A stretch of 64,000 nucleotides of DNA from Thermovirga lienii DSM 17291 (GTDB lineage: Bacteria > Synergistota > Synergistia > Synergistales > Thermovirgaceae), in assembly GCA_000233775.1 (NCBI GenBank), contig CP003096.1:1514501-1578500 (forward strand), written 5' to 3'. The translations under genes and the position numbers were made by a program. The notes beneath the pieces are model-generated. The model worked only from the letters and a program-made list of their open reading frames with translations. It was not told the origin of the DNA and did no database searches. Every line of letters starts with the position of its first letter. Position 1 is the stretch's first letter. Shown piece after piece: positions 1-8,644 of the stretch.

Positions 1-1049
1 GCTATTACTGCTCCTGTAGATATGGTATCCAGGCCCCACCTGTTACACAAGGCGTTAGCTTCAGCGATCACGTTGAGGTCGTCCACCATGCAATTACTGC
101 CCAACATAGCCACTGTTTCGTACTCAGGACCACCACATATGGTCCCGTCAAGATCTACAACCCTGCCACATCTTATGGGACATGCCATGCAGCCATAGTT
201 TCCGGCCAAGATAGTTTCGGCCATGCGCTGTCCTGTTATCAAGGTAACCTTATCCTTGAAGGAACCTAGGCTCCAGTTCTTTATAGGCAGGTCACCCAGC
301 TCCTCAGCCAGCGCTGTGCCACCTGATGTCCCGTAGAGGCTCAGCCCATAGCCTCTATCTTTCAGGAGCTTAACTTTCTCTTTGACGGACGCAGCCAATC
401 TCTCCTTATGGAAGGACTCAACCGTTCTGTCCCCTCCAACTACTATGGCCTTCAGGTTCTTAGAGCCCATAACAGCGCCGGCACCACCCCTGCCCGCTGC
501 TCTTGCGTCAGGGCCATCGTGGAATATACCAGCCAGGGGAACCATGTTCTCTCCGGCGGGCCCTATACAAGAAACGCCCACTGCTCTGCCGTAGAGCTTC
601 TTTAAAACCCCTTCAGTCTCTACTGTGTCCAGTCCCCACAACTGTTGTGCATCATTGAAGGCAACAGAGCCATTGAAAATTGACAAATAAACAGGCTTCT
701 CTGACTTGCCCACTATGATGAGCCCATCAAACCCTGAACGCTTGAGGAAAAAGCCGAAAGTCCCCCCCGCATCAGACTCCAAGAAAGCTCCAGTCAAAGG
801 AGATCTTGTAACAACCTGGTGCCTGCCAGACGTAGGTATGCCTGTTCCTTGGTAAGGGCCTACCATGTATATTAGAGGGTTATCCTGACTTAGGGGTTCC
901 GTATTTGGGGTACAATATTTCAACAAAAAATAACTACCCATTCCAGAACCCCCGATAAACTTTCGGGCAAACTCTTCGTCGTAATCTATGGTCCTCGTAG
1001 CCCTATTGGCAAGGTCTACCAAGGCCACCTTTCCATTGTACCCATACAT
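1..1049 (-). CDS. Aldehyde:ferredoxin oxidoreductase, N-terminal part (runs off the left edge)
   Basis: Oxidises aldehydes to carboxylic acids with ferredoxin as acceptor, using a tungsten/molybdenum bis-pterin cofactor and one 4Fe-4S cluster in the cytoplasm. About 349 residues are visible. The protein opens MYGYNGKVALVDL and continues with FIGGSGMG, the usual AOR N-terminal domain, and near the left edge has the CMACPIRC cluster-binding segment. The ATG at 1049 follows a GAGGAGG ribosome-binding site. The C-terminal half lies outside the window. In amino-acid fermenters this family oxidises aldehydes derived from 2-oxo acids. A CBS-domain gene lies just upstream on the same strand and a ThiF/MoeB-like gene is nearby. 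The family is clear; the substrate is not. Confidence 0.93.
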   Translation of the reverse strand, partial: MYGYNGKVALVDLANRATRTIDYDEEFARKFIGGSGMGSYFLLKYCTPNTEPLSQDNPLIYMVGPYQGTGIPTSGRHQVVTRSPLTGAFLESDAGGTFGFFLKRSGFDGLIIVGKSEKPVYLSIFNGSVAFNDAQQLWGLDTVETEGVLKKLYGRAVGVSCIGPAGENMVPLAGIFHDGPDARAAGRGGAGAVMGSKNLKAIVVGGDRTVESFHKERLAASVKEKVKLLKDRGYGLSLYGTSGGTALAEELGDLPIKNWSLGSFKDKVTLITGQRMAETILAGNYGCMACPIRCGRVVDLDGTICGGPEYETVAMLGSNCMVDDLNVIAEANALCNRWGLDTISTGAVI

Positions 1050-1082
1050 GGCGGCTCCTCCTCTCAAAAGCTTTCACCGGGC

Positions 1083-1541
1083 TCAGCTTTCAGCTTCTTC
1101 CCTGGCGCTGCGCAGGATGCGATCCAAAAGATCTGCTCGGCTTACCATGCCCACGAAAATCCCATTGGAAAGAACTGGAGCTCTCTTCAGGTTGGACTTC
1201 ATCATGATCATGGCAACCTGGAAATCACTGTCATTTTCGTCAAAGGCTATAACCTTCTTGACCATGTATTTCTCAACAGGGTCGTTACTTATCTTCAAAA
1301 GCCTTTTGCCGAATTGACCAAAATCAGGCAAGAACGAAGGATCCTTCAAAAAATCGAAATATCCCGGCAAAGCGGCCCTTATAATGTCGTTCTCGCTTAT
1401 GAAACCGACCAAACGCCCTTCCTCATCCGCCACCGGCAGGCCAGAAACCCTGTGAGTTGAAAGGACCTCTACAGCCTCGGCTATGGTTGTCTCAGGAAAC
1501 AGAGCGGTTAAATCCCTATCCATCAATTCTCCTATGCGCAT
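1083..1541 (-). CDS. Tandem CBS-domain protein
   Basis: A 152-residue protein made almost entirely of two CBS motifs (about residues 1-60 and 90-150), including VSGLPVADEEGRLVGFIS and RAPVLSNGIFVGMVSRADLL. CBS pairs bind adenine nucleotides and usually act as regulatory modules; there is no catalytic domain. I chose the ATG at 1541 because it has GGAG nine bases upstream; a TTG at 1556 is also in frame. It ends 33 bases before the aldehyde oxidoreductase gene on the same strand, so the two are probably co-transcribed. The ligand and target are unknown. Confidence 0.85.
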   Translation of the reverse strand: MRIGELMDRDLTALFPETTIAEAVEVLSTHRVSGLPVADEEGRLVGFISENDIIRAALPGYFDFLKDPSFLPDFGQFGKRLLKISNDPVEKYMVKKVIAFDENDSDFQVAMIMMKSNLKRAPVLSNGIFVGMVSRADLLDRILRSAREEAES

Positions 1542-1581
1542 GCCCCTCGCCTCCAAAAATTCGTTCTCAACACAGCAAAAA

Positions 1582-2514
1582 TTATACCGAAGAGACAGAA
1601 ACAGGACGCAACCTTACGAAAACCCTCCTAGGCTTGCCTCCCTCGAAAGTTCCTTCCTTTAGCTCCTTTATTTTCTCAACCCAAGCAAAGGCCTCATCCT
1701 TATGATCGAAGAATAGGTTCAAGGCATCCTTGGCTCCTTTAAGGACAAGGGTTAGCACCATTTTCTTGCCTTCGCCTTCCACAAGTGAGACATCTTCTAT
1801 GTCTTTAGCCTTGTGGATCCAAAAATCCTCACCAAATTTCATCCTCAATGCCAAAGAACCCTCTTTTTGATCAACCAAAATGACAGTACCTTTGTCGTTT
1901 ACTATGTCTCCAACGTCCGGAACGAAATCTTCCAAAAAATAAAAAAAACTTGACTGAAGGGAATCAGAACCGTCATCATGCCTCGGGAAAAGGGTCTTGC
2001 GATTATGCCTGTCCACCACAAACCAATCCTTCATGGTGCCTGGAAAATCATCGACTCCCAAGACTACGCTCTTTGCTCCTCTCCTTATATAACCTCCCTC
2101 TTGTGGCAAGAACTCCTCCACTTCACCATAATGCAGTTTCCCTTTCCGATCAAGGAACACATACGACCTGTTTCTGCTATCGTCTCCCAAAATTACTCCA
2201 TCTGGGGGGATGTGAAAAATTCTATTGGGCACGAAATCCTTCAAGAATATATGTCGATCATGAATTGGGAACACGCCGAGAAAGGTGCTGTCTTCCTCTC
2301 GTATCACTCTAGCCATCCTAACGTAACGGGTCATTTCGAAGGGGACTCCATATAACCCTAACTTTTTCCCCAGGTACACCTTTGCTTTGCTTTGTAACCG
2401 CTTGTGATCTATGAAAGCGTAAATAATAAAGCCAACAAAAAAAACTAGCGCGAACAACAAAAAATGAAATATTCCCACACCTTTCCCCCCTCTACTTACA
2501 AGCAGCATTTCCAT
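1582..2514 (-). CDS. Membrane-anchored protein of unknown function
   Basis: About 310 residues. One strongly hydrophobic segment near the N terminus (around residues 15-35, FLLFALVFFVGFIIYAF) is followed by a basic stretch (DHKRLQSKAK), which suggests a single anchor with the rest in the cytoplasm. The soluble part is rich in beta-prone repeats such as GVILGDDSRNRSYVFLDRKGK and has no catalytic motif I recognise. The start is uncertain: ATGs at 2514 and 2508, or a GTG at 2478 behind a GAGGGGGG site. It stands apart from the ThiF-like gene, which diverges from it. Confidence 0.6.
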   Translation of the reverse strand: MEMLLVSRGGKGVGIFHFLLFALVFFVGFIIYAFIDHKRLQSKAKVYLGKKLGLYGVPFEMTRYVRMARVIREEDSTFLGVFPIHDRHIFLKDFVPNRIFHIPPDGVILGDDSRNRSYVFLDRKGKLHYGEVEEFLPQEGGYIRRGAKSVVLGVDDFPGTMKDWFVVDRHNRKTLFPRHDDGSDSLQSSFFYFLEDFVPDVGDIVNDKGTVILVDQKEGSLALRMKFGEDFWIHKAKDIEDVSLVEGEGKKMVLTLVLKGAKDALNLFFDHKDEAFAWVEKIKELKEGTFEGGKPRRVFVRLRPVSVSSV

Positions 2515-2601
2515 TTCCCTCAGCCTTTTAGGGCCGTCTTTTTTTTAGTATACTTTAAAAAAGTTCAGAAAAAAAGCTGAACCAAAAGAGGAGGGAACCA
2601 C

Positions 2602-3435
2602 ATGTTGAAACCTTGGCAGAAAATTTTGATGGACACGGCCGAGAAAAAAGGGAAATACTCATTGGTTTCCTGGAAACTATGCAGGGATTTAGCGCTAGAG
2701 GAAGGCATTCCCCCCAGAGAAGTAGAAATTTGGGCCTGCCGCAACGGAATATGTCCTTCAAGGTACGAAAGGTCCATTGGAACCTTAGGCTTGGAAGGCC
2801 AGGCAAAGCTGCTTGAATCCTCCGTCCTTTTGGCAGGATGCGGAGGCCTAGGAGGCCTCATCGCGGAGCTTTTGGCCAGAGCGGGCATAGGTAGAATAAC
2901 CTTGGTGGACGGTGACAAATTTGATGACAACAATCTGAACAGGCAACTAATTTGCACGGAAGAAAATATAGGCGCTTATAAGACAGAAGCCACCAAAGAG
3001 CGAATCAAATCAATAAATGGGGCCGTTGAGGTAAGAAGCCACTCAACGCTCATCTCAAGGGAAAATGCCACAGAGCTTTTACATGACATGGATTTGGCCA
3101 TAGACGCTTTAGACAATATGAGTGCAAGGAAAGCGTTATTAGAAGCATGCAGACAGAAAGGCATACCGCTGGTTCACGGAGCGATAGGAGGATTTTGGGG
3201 GCAAGCAATGCTCATATTTCCCGAGAGCAGGGCACCTTGGGAACTAATGGAACTAGAAGCGGAAAGAGGCGTCGAAACTGAAACGGGCAATCCACCGTTT
3301 ACCCCTGCTTTTATCGCTTCCATTGAGGCCACTGAGGCAATAAAATACCTTGCAGGAATAGAAGCCCCCTTAGAGGACATGCTCTTCTGCGACCTCAAAT
3401 CCTACGATTTCCAGAGAATAAATACATCAACCTAG
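2602..3435 (+). CDS. ThiF/MoeB/HesA-family adenylyltransferase
   Basis: An E1-like enzyme of 277 residues that would adenylate the C terminus of a small ubiquitin-like carrier (MoaD/ThiS type) in cofactor sulfur chemistry. After a non-family leader of about 55 residues come RYERSIGTLG, the nucleotide-binding loop GCGGLGG (about residues 79-85), DGDKFDDNNLNRQ with the conserved Arg, and DALDN. The CxxC zinc pairs of MoeB/ThiF are absent from the C terminus. Genes of this class often sit near aldehyde:ferredoxin oxidoreductases, where a role in the tungstopterin cofactor has been suggested, and that context applies here. The ATG follows GAGGAGGGA. No carrier-protein gene lies next to it. Confidence 0.85.
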   Translation: MLKPWQKILMDTAEKKGKYSLVSWKLCRDLALEEGIPPREVEIWACRNGICPSRYERSIGTLGLEGQAKLLESSVLLAGCGGLGGLIAELLARAGIGRITLVDGDKFDDNNLNRQLICTEENIGAYKTEATKERIKSINGAVEVRSHSTLISRENATELLHDMDLAIDALDNMSARKALLEACRQKGIPLVHGAIGGFWGQAMLIFPESRAPWELMELEAERGVETETGNPPFTPAFIASIEATEAIKYLAGIEAPLEDMLFCDLKSYDFQRINTST

Positions 3436-3439
3436 AAAA

Positions 3440-4192
3440 TCAATGCCTGAACTGAAGCTTGTAGGAAAAATCGCTAGCAGCATCCTTGAGAAGCTGAATC
3501 CATAAGGGGATCTTTTTCATGTTCTCCTCGGTTTTGGGGGCGTTCATGGCCAAACAGGCAGCTACTTTCCCGTCTTTACCGAATACAGGAACCGATATGC
3601 CCATGACGCCCAAACTGAAAGTTTCATCCTCTATGCAGTATCCCTTCGACCTTATGGCTTCATAATCTTTGAGAAGCTCTTCTTTGTCCGTTATAGTGTA
3701 AGGCGTCCTCTTCTCCAACTCCGTCTCCGATAGAAGTTTTTCTATGGTTTGAGGGTCCTGATACGCAGTCAACAATCTTCCTGTAGAACCTCCATTAATG
3801 GGCAAGCTTTGCCCTATGAAATCGTTGAATTCGTATAGGGCCCCTGGCCTGGTCCTCTTGCATATAACAACCGGCCTATCGCCCTCCCATATAGCCAAAT
3901 ATACCGTCTCGTTTATCGCCTGCAGCAAATGCTCTAATATGGGACCCGCAATCTCCTCGTAACCGATGTATTTATTATAAACCCTCCCCAACCTCAAACA
4001 TATGGGACCTAGATGGTATTTTTTCGTGAGAGGATTTTGGACCACAAAACTTTCTTTGCGCAGCTCGACCAAAATCTTGTATAACCCACTCTTTGCAAGG
4101 GACAACTTTTCGGAAAGCTCCGTAAGGGAATATTCGAATGGAGGTTCTGCAAGGGTTTTCATTATTTTCAATGCTTTTTCCAAACTTGACAT
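3440..4192 (-). CDS. IclR-family transcriptional regulator
   Basis: 250 residues. An N-terminal winged helix (about 1-65, SLEKALKIMKTLAEPPFEYSL, then LSEKLSLAKSGLYKIL) is followed by the IclR effector domain, seen in GRVYNKYIGYEEIAGPIL, INETVYLAIWEGD, the glycine-rich GGSTGRLLTA and the C-terminal GVMGISVPVFGKDGKVAACLAM. The family binds small carboxylic or aromatic acids. It converges on the ThiF-like gene with 4 bases between stops and diverges from glnS. Its target is unknown; the aldehyde oxidoreductase group is a plausible guess. Confidence 0.9.
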   Translation of the reverse strand: MSSLEKALKIMKTLAEPPFEYSLTELSEKLSLAKSGLYKILVELRKESFVVQNPLTKKYHLGPICLRLGRVYNKYIGYEEIAGPILEHLLQAINETVYLAIWEGDRPVVICKRTRPGALYEFNDFIGQSLPINGGSTGRLLTAYQDPQTIEKLLSETELEKRTPYTITDKEELLKDYEAIRSKGYCIEDETFSLGVMGISVPVFGKDGKVAACLAMNAPKTEENMKKIPLWIQLLKDAASDFSYKLQFRH

Positions 4193-4405
4193 TTAGTTGC
4201 CTCCTTGGAACCTAAATTTATTTTTTATTACAATACTCTTTATGTCATTTTTTTGCAACATGCCCCACCTCAAACACGGGACAGGGTTGACATATTCTTA
4301 GAGAAAACTGATATTTTACATGTATTAGTCATCCTTTTATTTGGTAGAATACAATAACAGTTTCAGTATAGTGGCATTACAAGGAATGGGGGATGATGTT
4401 CTAAG

Positions 4406-6091
4406 ATGAGTAATACTCCGCAGAAAGCCAGCAACTTCTTGGAGCAAATAATAATCGACGACCTGGAATCCGGAAGGGTAAGCAAAGTAATCACTCGATT
4501 CCCTCCGGAACCAAACGGTTACCTGCATATAGGCCACGCCAAGTCCATATGCATAAACTTCGGATTAGCTGAAAAGTTTGGGGGGGAGTGCAACCTGAGG
4601 TTCGATGACACGAACCCCACAAAGGAAGAGCAAGAGTACGTGGATGCCATCATAAGGGACGTGGAGTGGCTTGGATTTAAATGGGCCAAACTGTGCTTTG
4701 CATCAGATTACTTTGAACAGTTCTACGAGTGGGCCATAGAGCTCATAAAGGCTGGGAAAGCATACGTGGATCATCAGTCGCCCGAGGAGATTCGCCGAAC
4801 TCGAGGTACACTAACAGAACCAGGCATAGAATCTCCTTACAGAAACCGATCCGTGGAAGAAAACCTGATCCTTTTCGAGAAGATGAGAAGGGGAGAATTT
4901 GAGGAAGGAGAGTGCGTCCTAAGAGCAAAAATTGACATGGCCCACCCAAATCTCAACATGCGAGATCCCGTTATGTACCGCATATTGAAGAAAAGTCACC
5001 ACCGTACAAAGGACAAATGGTGCATATATCCCATGTATGATTTCGCTCACGGATACGAGGATGCTATAGAGGGTGTCACCCATTCCATATGTACTTTGGA
5101 GTTCCAGGATCACAGGCCTCTTTACGATTGGTTCCTGGACAACGTCAGCGTGCCCCACAGGCCACGGCAGTACGAGTTTGCACGGCTCAATCTATCATAC
5201 ACCGTAATGAGCAAGCGCAAGCTACTGGAACTAGTGGAAAAAGGCTATGTGAGCGGATGGGACGACCCCAGAATGCCAACTATAAGCGGCTTAAGAAGAC
5301 GGGGATTCACCCCTTCCTCCATAAGGAGATTCTGCGAAGAGATCGGCGTATCAAAGACCAACAGTCTGGTAGACATAGAGTTTCTATACCACTGCATCAG
5401 AGATGAATTGAACAAAACCACAGATAGGGTCATGGCTGTACTTAACCCCTTGAAGGTCGTAATAGAGAACTATCCCGATGACCTCGTAGAGGAGATTGAT
5501 GCCCTGAACAACCCTGAAGACCCCAATTCTGAATGGCGGAAGGTTCCTTTCTGCAAGGAACTCTATATAGAGAAGGACGATTTCATGGAAGATCCTCCTA
5601 AAAAATATTTCCGCCTCGCCCCGGGCAGGGAAGTAAGATTAAAACACGCTTATTTCATAACCTGCAAGGAAGTAATCAAGGACGAGAACGGAGAAATAGT
5701 AGAACTACGCTGCACCTACGACCCAGAATCTAGAGGTGGAGAATCTCCAGACGGCAGGAAAGTCAAGGGGACCATCCACTGGGTATCTGCAAAACACGCA
5801 GTAAAGGCTGAAGTGCGACTGTACGACAATCTCTTCACTCTGCGCAACATGGATGAAATGGAAGAAGGGAAGGATTATAAGGACTATTTAAACCCCAACT
5901 CTCTGAAAGTGATAAAGGACGCTCTCATTGAGCCGACGTTAAAAGACCTAAAACCCCTTCAGAGGTTCCAATTCTTGCGCCATGGTTATTTTTGCGTGGA
6001 TTACGACTCCACTCCTGAGCACATCGTATTCAATCGCATAGTCCCATTGAAGGATTCTTGGGCAAAGATAGCCGGGACGCAGAAACGTTAA
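4406..6091 (+). CDS. glnS: Glutaminyl-tRNA synthetase
   Basis: Charges tRNA-Gln directly with glutamine. The 561 residues are full length for bacterial GlnRS. The class I signatures are both visible: HIGH in YLHIGHAKS near residue 42 and the KMSKS counterpart VMSKRKL near residue 270; [12 protein letters not shown] is typical of the GlnRS/GluRS group. GlnRS-specific features include [14 protein letters not shown] and the two C-terminal beta-barrels ([17 protein letters not shown], then [12 protein letters not shown]). Bacteria with GlnRS can do without the GatCAB route for Gln-tRNA. It stands alone, read away from the IclR gene, and ends at a strong hairpin. Confidence 0.97.
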   Translation: MSNTPQKASNFLEQIIIDDLESGRVSKVITRFPPEPNGYLHIGHAKSICINFGLAEKFGGECNLRFDDTNPTKEEQEYVDAIIRDVEWLGFKWAKLCFASDYFEQFYEWAIELIKAGKAYVDHQSPEEIRRTRGTLTEPGIESPYRNRSVEENLILFEKMRRGEFEEGECVLRAKIDMAHPNLNMRDPVMYRILKKSHHRTKDKWCIYPMYDFAHGYEDAIEGVTHSICTLEFQDHRPLYDWFLDNVSVPHRPRQYEFARLNLSYTVMSKRKLLELVEKGYVSGWDDPRMPTISGLRRRGFTPSSIRRFCEEIGVSKTNSLVDIEFLYHCIRDELNKTTDRVMAVLNPLKVVIENYPDDLVEEIDALNNPEDPNSEWRKVPFCKELYIEKDDFMEDPPKKYFRLAPGREVRLKHAYFITCKEVIKDENGEIVELRCTYDPESRGGESPDGRKVKGTIHWVSAKHAVKAEVRLYDNLFTLRNMDEMEEGKDYKDYLNPNSLKVIKDALIEPTLKDLKPLQRFQFLRHGYFCVDYDSTPEHIVFNRIVPLKDSWAKIAGTQKR

Positions 6092-6100
6092 ATGACATAC

Positions 6101-6128
6101 GGTAGGCGAATGACCTCATTCGCCTACC
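6101..6128. terminator. Hairpin between glnS and the convergent gene
   Basis: A perfect 13-bp stem, 6101-6113 with 6116-6128 (GGTAGGCGAATGA and its complement), with a 2-base loop. It lies 10 bases after glnS and 20 bases before the end of the facing gene. It lacks a long T-run on the plus strand, so it may act as a bidirectional terminator or an mRNA 3'-end stabiliser. Confidence 0.75.
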
Positions 6129-6147
6129 CATCTTGCCAACCAGATTT

Positions 6148-6522
6148 TTATATTGCGGATACGTCCATGGGGTGGATTTCGCCCATATCGTCCTGAAATT
6201 CAACGATGACTTTATCGGATGGATCTTTATACATGGAAAGGAAGTGTTTGCATTTGGTCTCAACTGAGTAATGCCCTTTCCTACTGGAAAAGCATCCCTC
6301 CACTAACTCGTGACACAGGGGACATTCAAATTCGTAACAGCTATCTGCTATGTCCTCCAACGCTACTGGGATCTCTTCACCCAAACCGTCTATGAAAAGT
6401 ACTAGGTTTTCCGATTTAACGAACCTATCAAAATGCTCACAACCTCTATCCAGTCCTTTTGTATCCGAGTACCTGGTCACGGAACCGCATATAGGACATT
6501 CCACCTTCCAAAACTTCAACAT
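6148..6522 (-). CDS. Small duplicated Cys/His metal-binding-like protein, unknown function
   Basis: 124 residues from an ATG at 6522 that follows a GGAGGGGGT site. The protein is an internal duplication. Each half has a CPxC knuckle (C9/C12 and C67/C70), then a CxHF element (C28-H30 and C91-H93), then an acidic beta stretch ending in GEEIP or GEIHP. Three cysteines and one histidine per half would suit two zinc or iron sites. I do not recognise the family. It lies downstream of the D-aminoacyl-tRNA deacylase gene on the same strand, 63 bases away, and may be co-transcribed with it. Confidence 0.6.
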   Translation of the reverse strand: MLKFWKVECPICGSVTRYSDTKGLDRGCEHFDRFVKSENLVLFIDGLGEEIPVALEDIADSCYEFECPLCHELVEGCFSSRKGHYSVETKCKHFLSMYKDPSDKVIVEFQDDMGEIHPMDVSAI

Positions 6523-6585
6523 CTCCACCACCCCCTCCATCCTAATATCAGTTTATCACTTTGACCAAGAACAAATCAACACTCC

Positions 6586-7521
6586 TTACAAGATAACATT
6601 CAACACCTCTGGATCCTTGAGCTTTTTGTGTCTCAATGCGAGTATTCCTTCCTTCTCTGCTAGCTGCCTGCATGCTCTTTTAATCGAAGACTTTATGCCT
6701 TCATGATAAACTATGGCCCTTACATTTCCTCTTATGCTGTTCAAAGCAGCCTTTAGTTTCAGAGGTCCCTCCTTTTCGTCATCGTACGCTCCAGAGACAA
6801 GCCAATGATTGGGAAGTATATGGCTTATACCTATGTGCATGTTTGAGTCAATAGTCACATCTGAAAAAGCTCTTTCAAAATGTACTCCGCCTACACACAA
6901 AACATCCACCAAAGGATCTTTCCACGAAAACACCCCCAAAAGCCCTCTGGCCAGGGCGCATATTGCCTCCTTGTGGTCCCAACTTGAAGGGGCACTTCCT
7001 ATTTCGAGGTCCACCATAGGCACTGGAAACTCTTTAAGCAATTCTGGGTCCTGCCCTTTATATGAACCTGTCCAGTGGGTTCCTTCAGTCATTACTGAAA
7101 ATTCCTCCAACCCTGCCTTCAATCGTTCCTTTTCCAGCGCCGTTACCAAACCCTTCACTAACCGGGAATCAGCGGGAGAAAAAATTCCTCTTTCAACGTC
7201 CCCAATGGTGTGAACTGTCAATATCTTGTCTGGCGCTTTATCTCCTTCGTGCCAATTGACCTCAATAGCTACATCAGCATCAACAAAGCACTCTCTCAAC
7301 GTTGGAAGGTACCGCTCAAACTCATAACTGATCAAGGCGTTTTGCCGACAGAACAGAAACTGGTCACCGCAGGCATCTTCATATTGAAGCACCGGGTAAC
7401 CATCTATTTCCATGGAGGTTTCATCTAGCGGTAACTCCTCTTTTAGCCTTTCAAAAACACCGCGCGCAACATAATGGAAAGGTTCTCTAACACAGAAAAA
7501 GAATACAGCCTTTTTTGACAT
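6586..7521 (-). CDS. D-aminoacyl-tRNA deacylase, archaeal/plant DTD2 (GEK1) type
   Basis: Hydrolyses D-amino acids from mischarged tRNAs. The 311 residues follow the DTD2 order: LTVHT (101-105), EGTHW (146-150), LEIGS (172-176), GGVHF (211-215) and SHILPNH (233-239), with a C-terminal AIVYHEG and QLAEKEGI segment. Archaeal enzymes have THHGP where this protein has THWTG, so one of the paired histidines is replaced. DTD2 is known as a zinc-dependent enzyme of archaea and plants; bacteria mostly use the unrelated DTD1. It is read from SD AGGAGGAG and diverges from the structured RNA and proC. The fold assignment rests on motif order, so activity is inferred. Confidence 0.75.
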   Translation of the reverse strand: MSKKAVFFFCVREPFHYVARGVFERLKEELPLDETSMEIDGYPVLQYEDACGDQFLFCRQNALISYEFERYLPTLRECFVDADVAIEVNWHEGDKAPDKILTVHTIGDVERGIFSPADSRLVKGLVTALEKERLKAGLEEFSVMTEGTHWTGSYKGQDPELLKEFPVPMVDLEIGSAPSSWDHKEAICALARGLLGVFSWKDPLVDVLCVGGVHFERAFSDVTIDSNMHIGISHILPNHWLVSGAYDDEKEGPLKLKAALNSIRGNVRAIVYHEGIKSSIKRACRQLAEKEGILALRHKKLKDPEVLNVIL

Positions 7522-7557
7522 CTTGAACTCCTCCTAAGAAAATATGGGCTATCGATA

Positions 7558-7586
7558 TTGACTGTACCGCAAAAAAGGGTTATTCT
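7558..7586 (+). promoter_or_regulatory. Sigma-70-type promoter of the structured RNA / proC leader
   Basis: TTGACT at 7558-7563 and TATTCT at 7581-7586 with a 17-base spacer. The predicted start is about 7592-7594, at the first hairpin of the structured RNA. Confidence 0.65.
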
Positions 7587-7592
7587 ACTCGC

Positions 7593-7788
7593 TAAATATA
7601 TTAACAAGTTTAGCAGGTGAAAAGTATGGCTCGTACTTTCATAATCAATACCAACCCTAGCCCCTGCCCTAGCGTGGTACCTGGAAGGTGTGTCTTCCGG
7701 GAAGGGTTGGTCTTGTCTTGAGCCAGGTTACTTAATTTCAGGTACAGGACAAGGGCCGTCGGTCTCGGAAGACCGACGGCCCTTTTTA
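7593..7788 (+). ncRNA. Structured RNA of about 195 nt ending in an intrinsic terminator (proC leader or independent sRNA)
   Basis: Many exact complementary segments lie between a good promoter and a strong terminator. They include a 5' hairpin (7591-7596 with 7609-7614), 7621-7626 with 7634-7639, and 7613-7617 with 7663-7667. There is also a 9-bp match, 7650-7658 with 7703-7711, and a 7-bp match, 7677-7683 with 7739-7745, that crosses it and would make a pseudoknot. Others are 7681-7687 with 7694-7700, which competes with the last one, and 7712-7717 with 7748-7753. The terminator is a 15-bp stem, 7751-7765 with 7770-7784, followed by T's. The proC ribosome-binding site starts about 10 bases later. 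It matches no riboswitch class I know. Confidence 0.6.
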
Positions 7789-7811
7789 TTTCAAAAAGGA
7801 GGAGGATAACC

Positions 7812-8639
7812 ATGTCAGGAAATAAGACCACCGTAACCATAATAGGTGCCGGCATAATAGGAGGAGCCATAGCAGAGGCACTCACTCCCCATTTCAATGT
7901 CATAGCCACAAGAAGAAAGGTACATAAACTAAACGGCCTTGAAGAAAAAGGCGTGAAGGTCTCACAAGACAACAGGGACGCAGCCAGAAAAGGAGACGTA
8001 ATAATTTTATCCGTGAAACCTTCCCAGGTGATCAGCGTCTTAAAGGAAATAAAGGAAGAAGCAAAAGGCAAGGTCATCATCTCCTTCGCCGCAGCCATAC
8101 CTACGGAACTAATGAAGAAAGTAGTCTCAGGGAGTAAAATCGTAAGGGCCATGACGAACACCGCCGTCAAGGTGAGAAAGGGATACACTCTTTATACCCA
8201 TTCTGACGATCTCAACGATGAAGAGCTCTCTCTTCTATGTACCATTTTCAGCAAGCTAGGCGAAAAACAGAGAGTAGATGAGGCTCACATGGATGTTTTA
8301 ACCGCCATGTCAGGCTCTGGACCTGCATATATTTTCACCGTTGTCGAGGCCATGATTTATGGAGCCTTAAGGGAAGGTCTTCCTCGCGCACTGGCCCTCC
8401 AAGCAGCGGCACACACAGCCATAGGAGCATCCTGTCTTCTTCTGGAAAGCGGCAAACATCCAGCGGAATTAAGGGACATGGTATTAACGCCTGGAGGAGT
8501 AACCATAGACGGCATCTATGAGCTAGAGGAAAGTCGCATCCGCACTGCCTTCATGAAGGCCATAAGTGCTGCATCCTCCAGAGCAAGAGTACTTTCCGAA
8601 GAAGTCAGAAGAAAGGCAGAAGGAGAAATAGAGGAATGA
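7812..8639 (+). CDS. proC: Pyrroline-5-carboxylate reductase
   Basis: Last step of proline synthesis: reduces 1-pyrroline-5-carboxylate to L-proline with NAD(P)H. The 275 residues are of normal length. The N-terminal Rossmann loop GAGIIGGAIAEAL is at about 12-24. The C-terminal helical dimerisation domain carries the family signature MSGSGPAYIFTVVEAM with GLPRALALQAA, and the catalytic-region stretch RDMVLTPGGVTIDGIYELEE. The ATG follows AAAGGAGGAGG. It lies directly behind the terminator of the structured RNA, so transcription may depend on read-through. No proA or proB is adjacent. Confidence 0.96.
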   Translation: MSGNKTTVTIIGAGIIGGAIAEALTPHFNVIATRRKVHKLNGLEEKGVKVSQDNRDAARKGDVIILSVKPSQVISVLKEIKEEAKGKVIISFAAAIPTELMKKVVSGSKIVRAMTNTAVKVRKGYTLYTHSDDLNDEELSLLCTIFSKLGEKQRVDEAHMDVLTAMSGSGPAYIFTVVEAMIYGALREGLPRALALQAAAHTAIGASCLLLESGKHPAELRDMVLTPGGVTIDGIYELEESRIRTAFMKAISAASSRARVLSEEVRRKAEGEIEE

Positions 8640-8644
8640 ATGTG

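Noticed and set aside
2563-2582. Short hairpin GTTCAG/CTGAAC in front of the ThiF-like gene
   Set aside because: Six base pairs around an A-run, lying across the ribosome-binding region; too weak to call regulatory.
4287-4315. TTGACA with GATATT at 17 bases as the glnS promoter
   Set aside because: The -10 matches only four of six bases and lies about 90 bases from glnS; plausible but not supported enough to list.
7671-7684. AGCGTGGTACCTGG resembles the T-box core (11 of 14 bases)
   Set aside because: Only about 80 bases lie between the promoter and this point, too few for stem I, and the terminator is 65 bases further on. The real T-box at 22793 has the full core with the terminator directly behind it.
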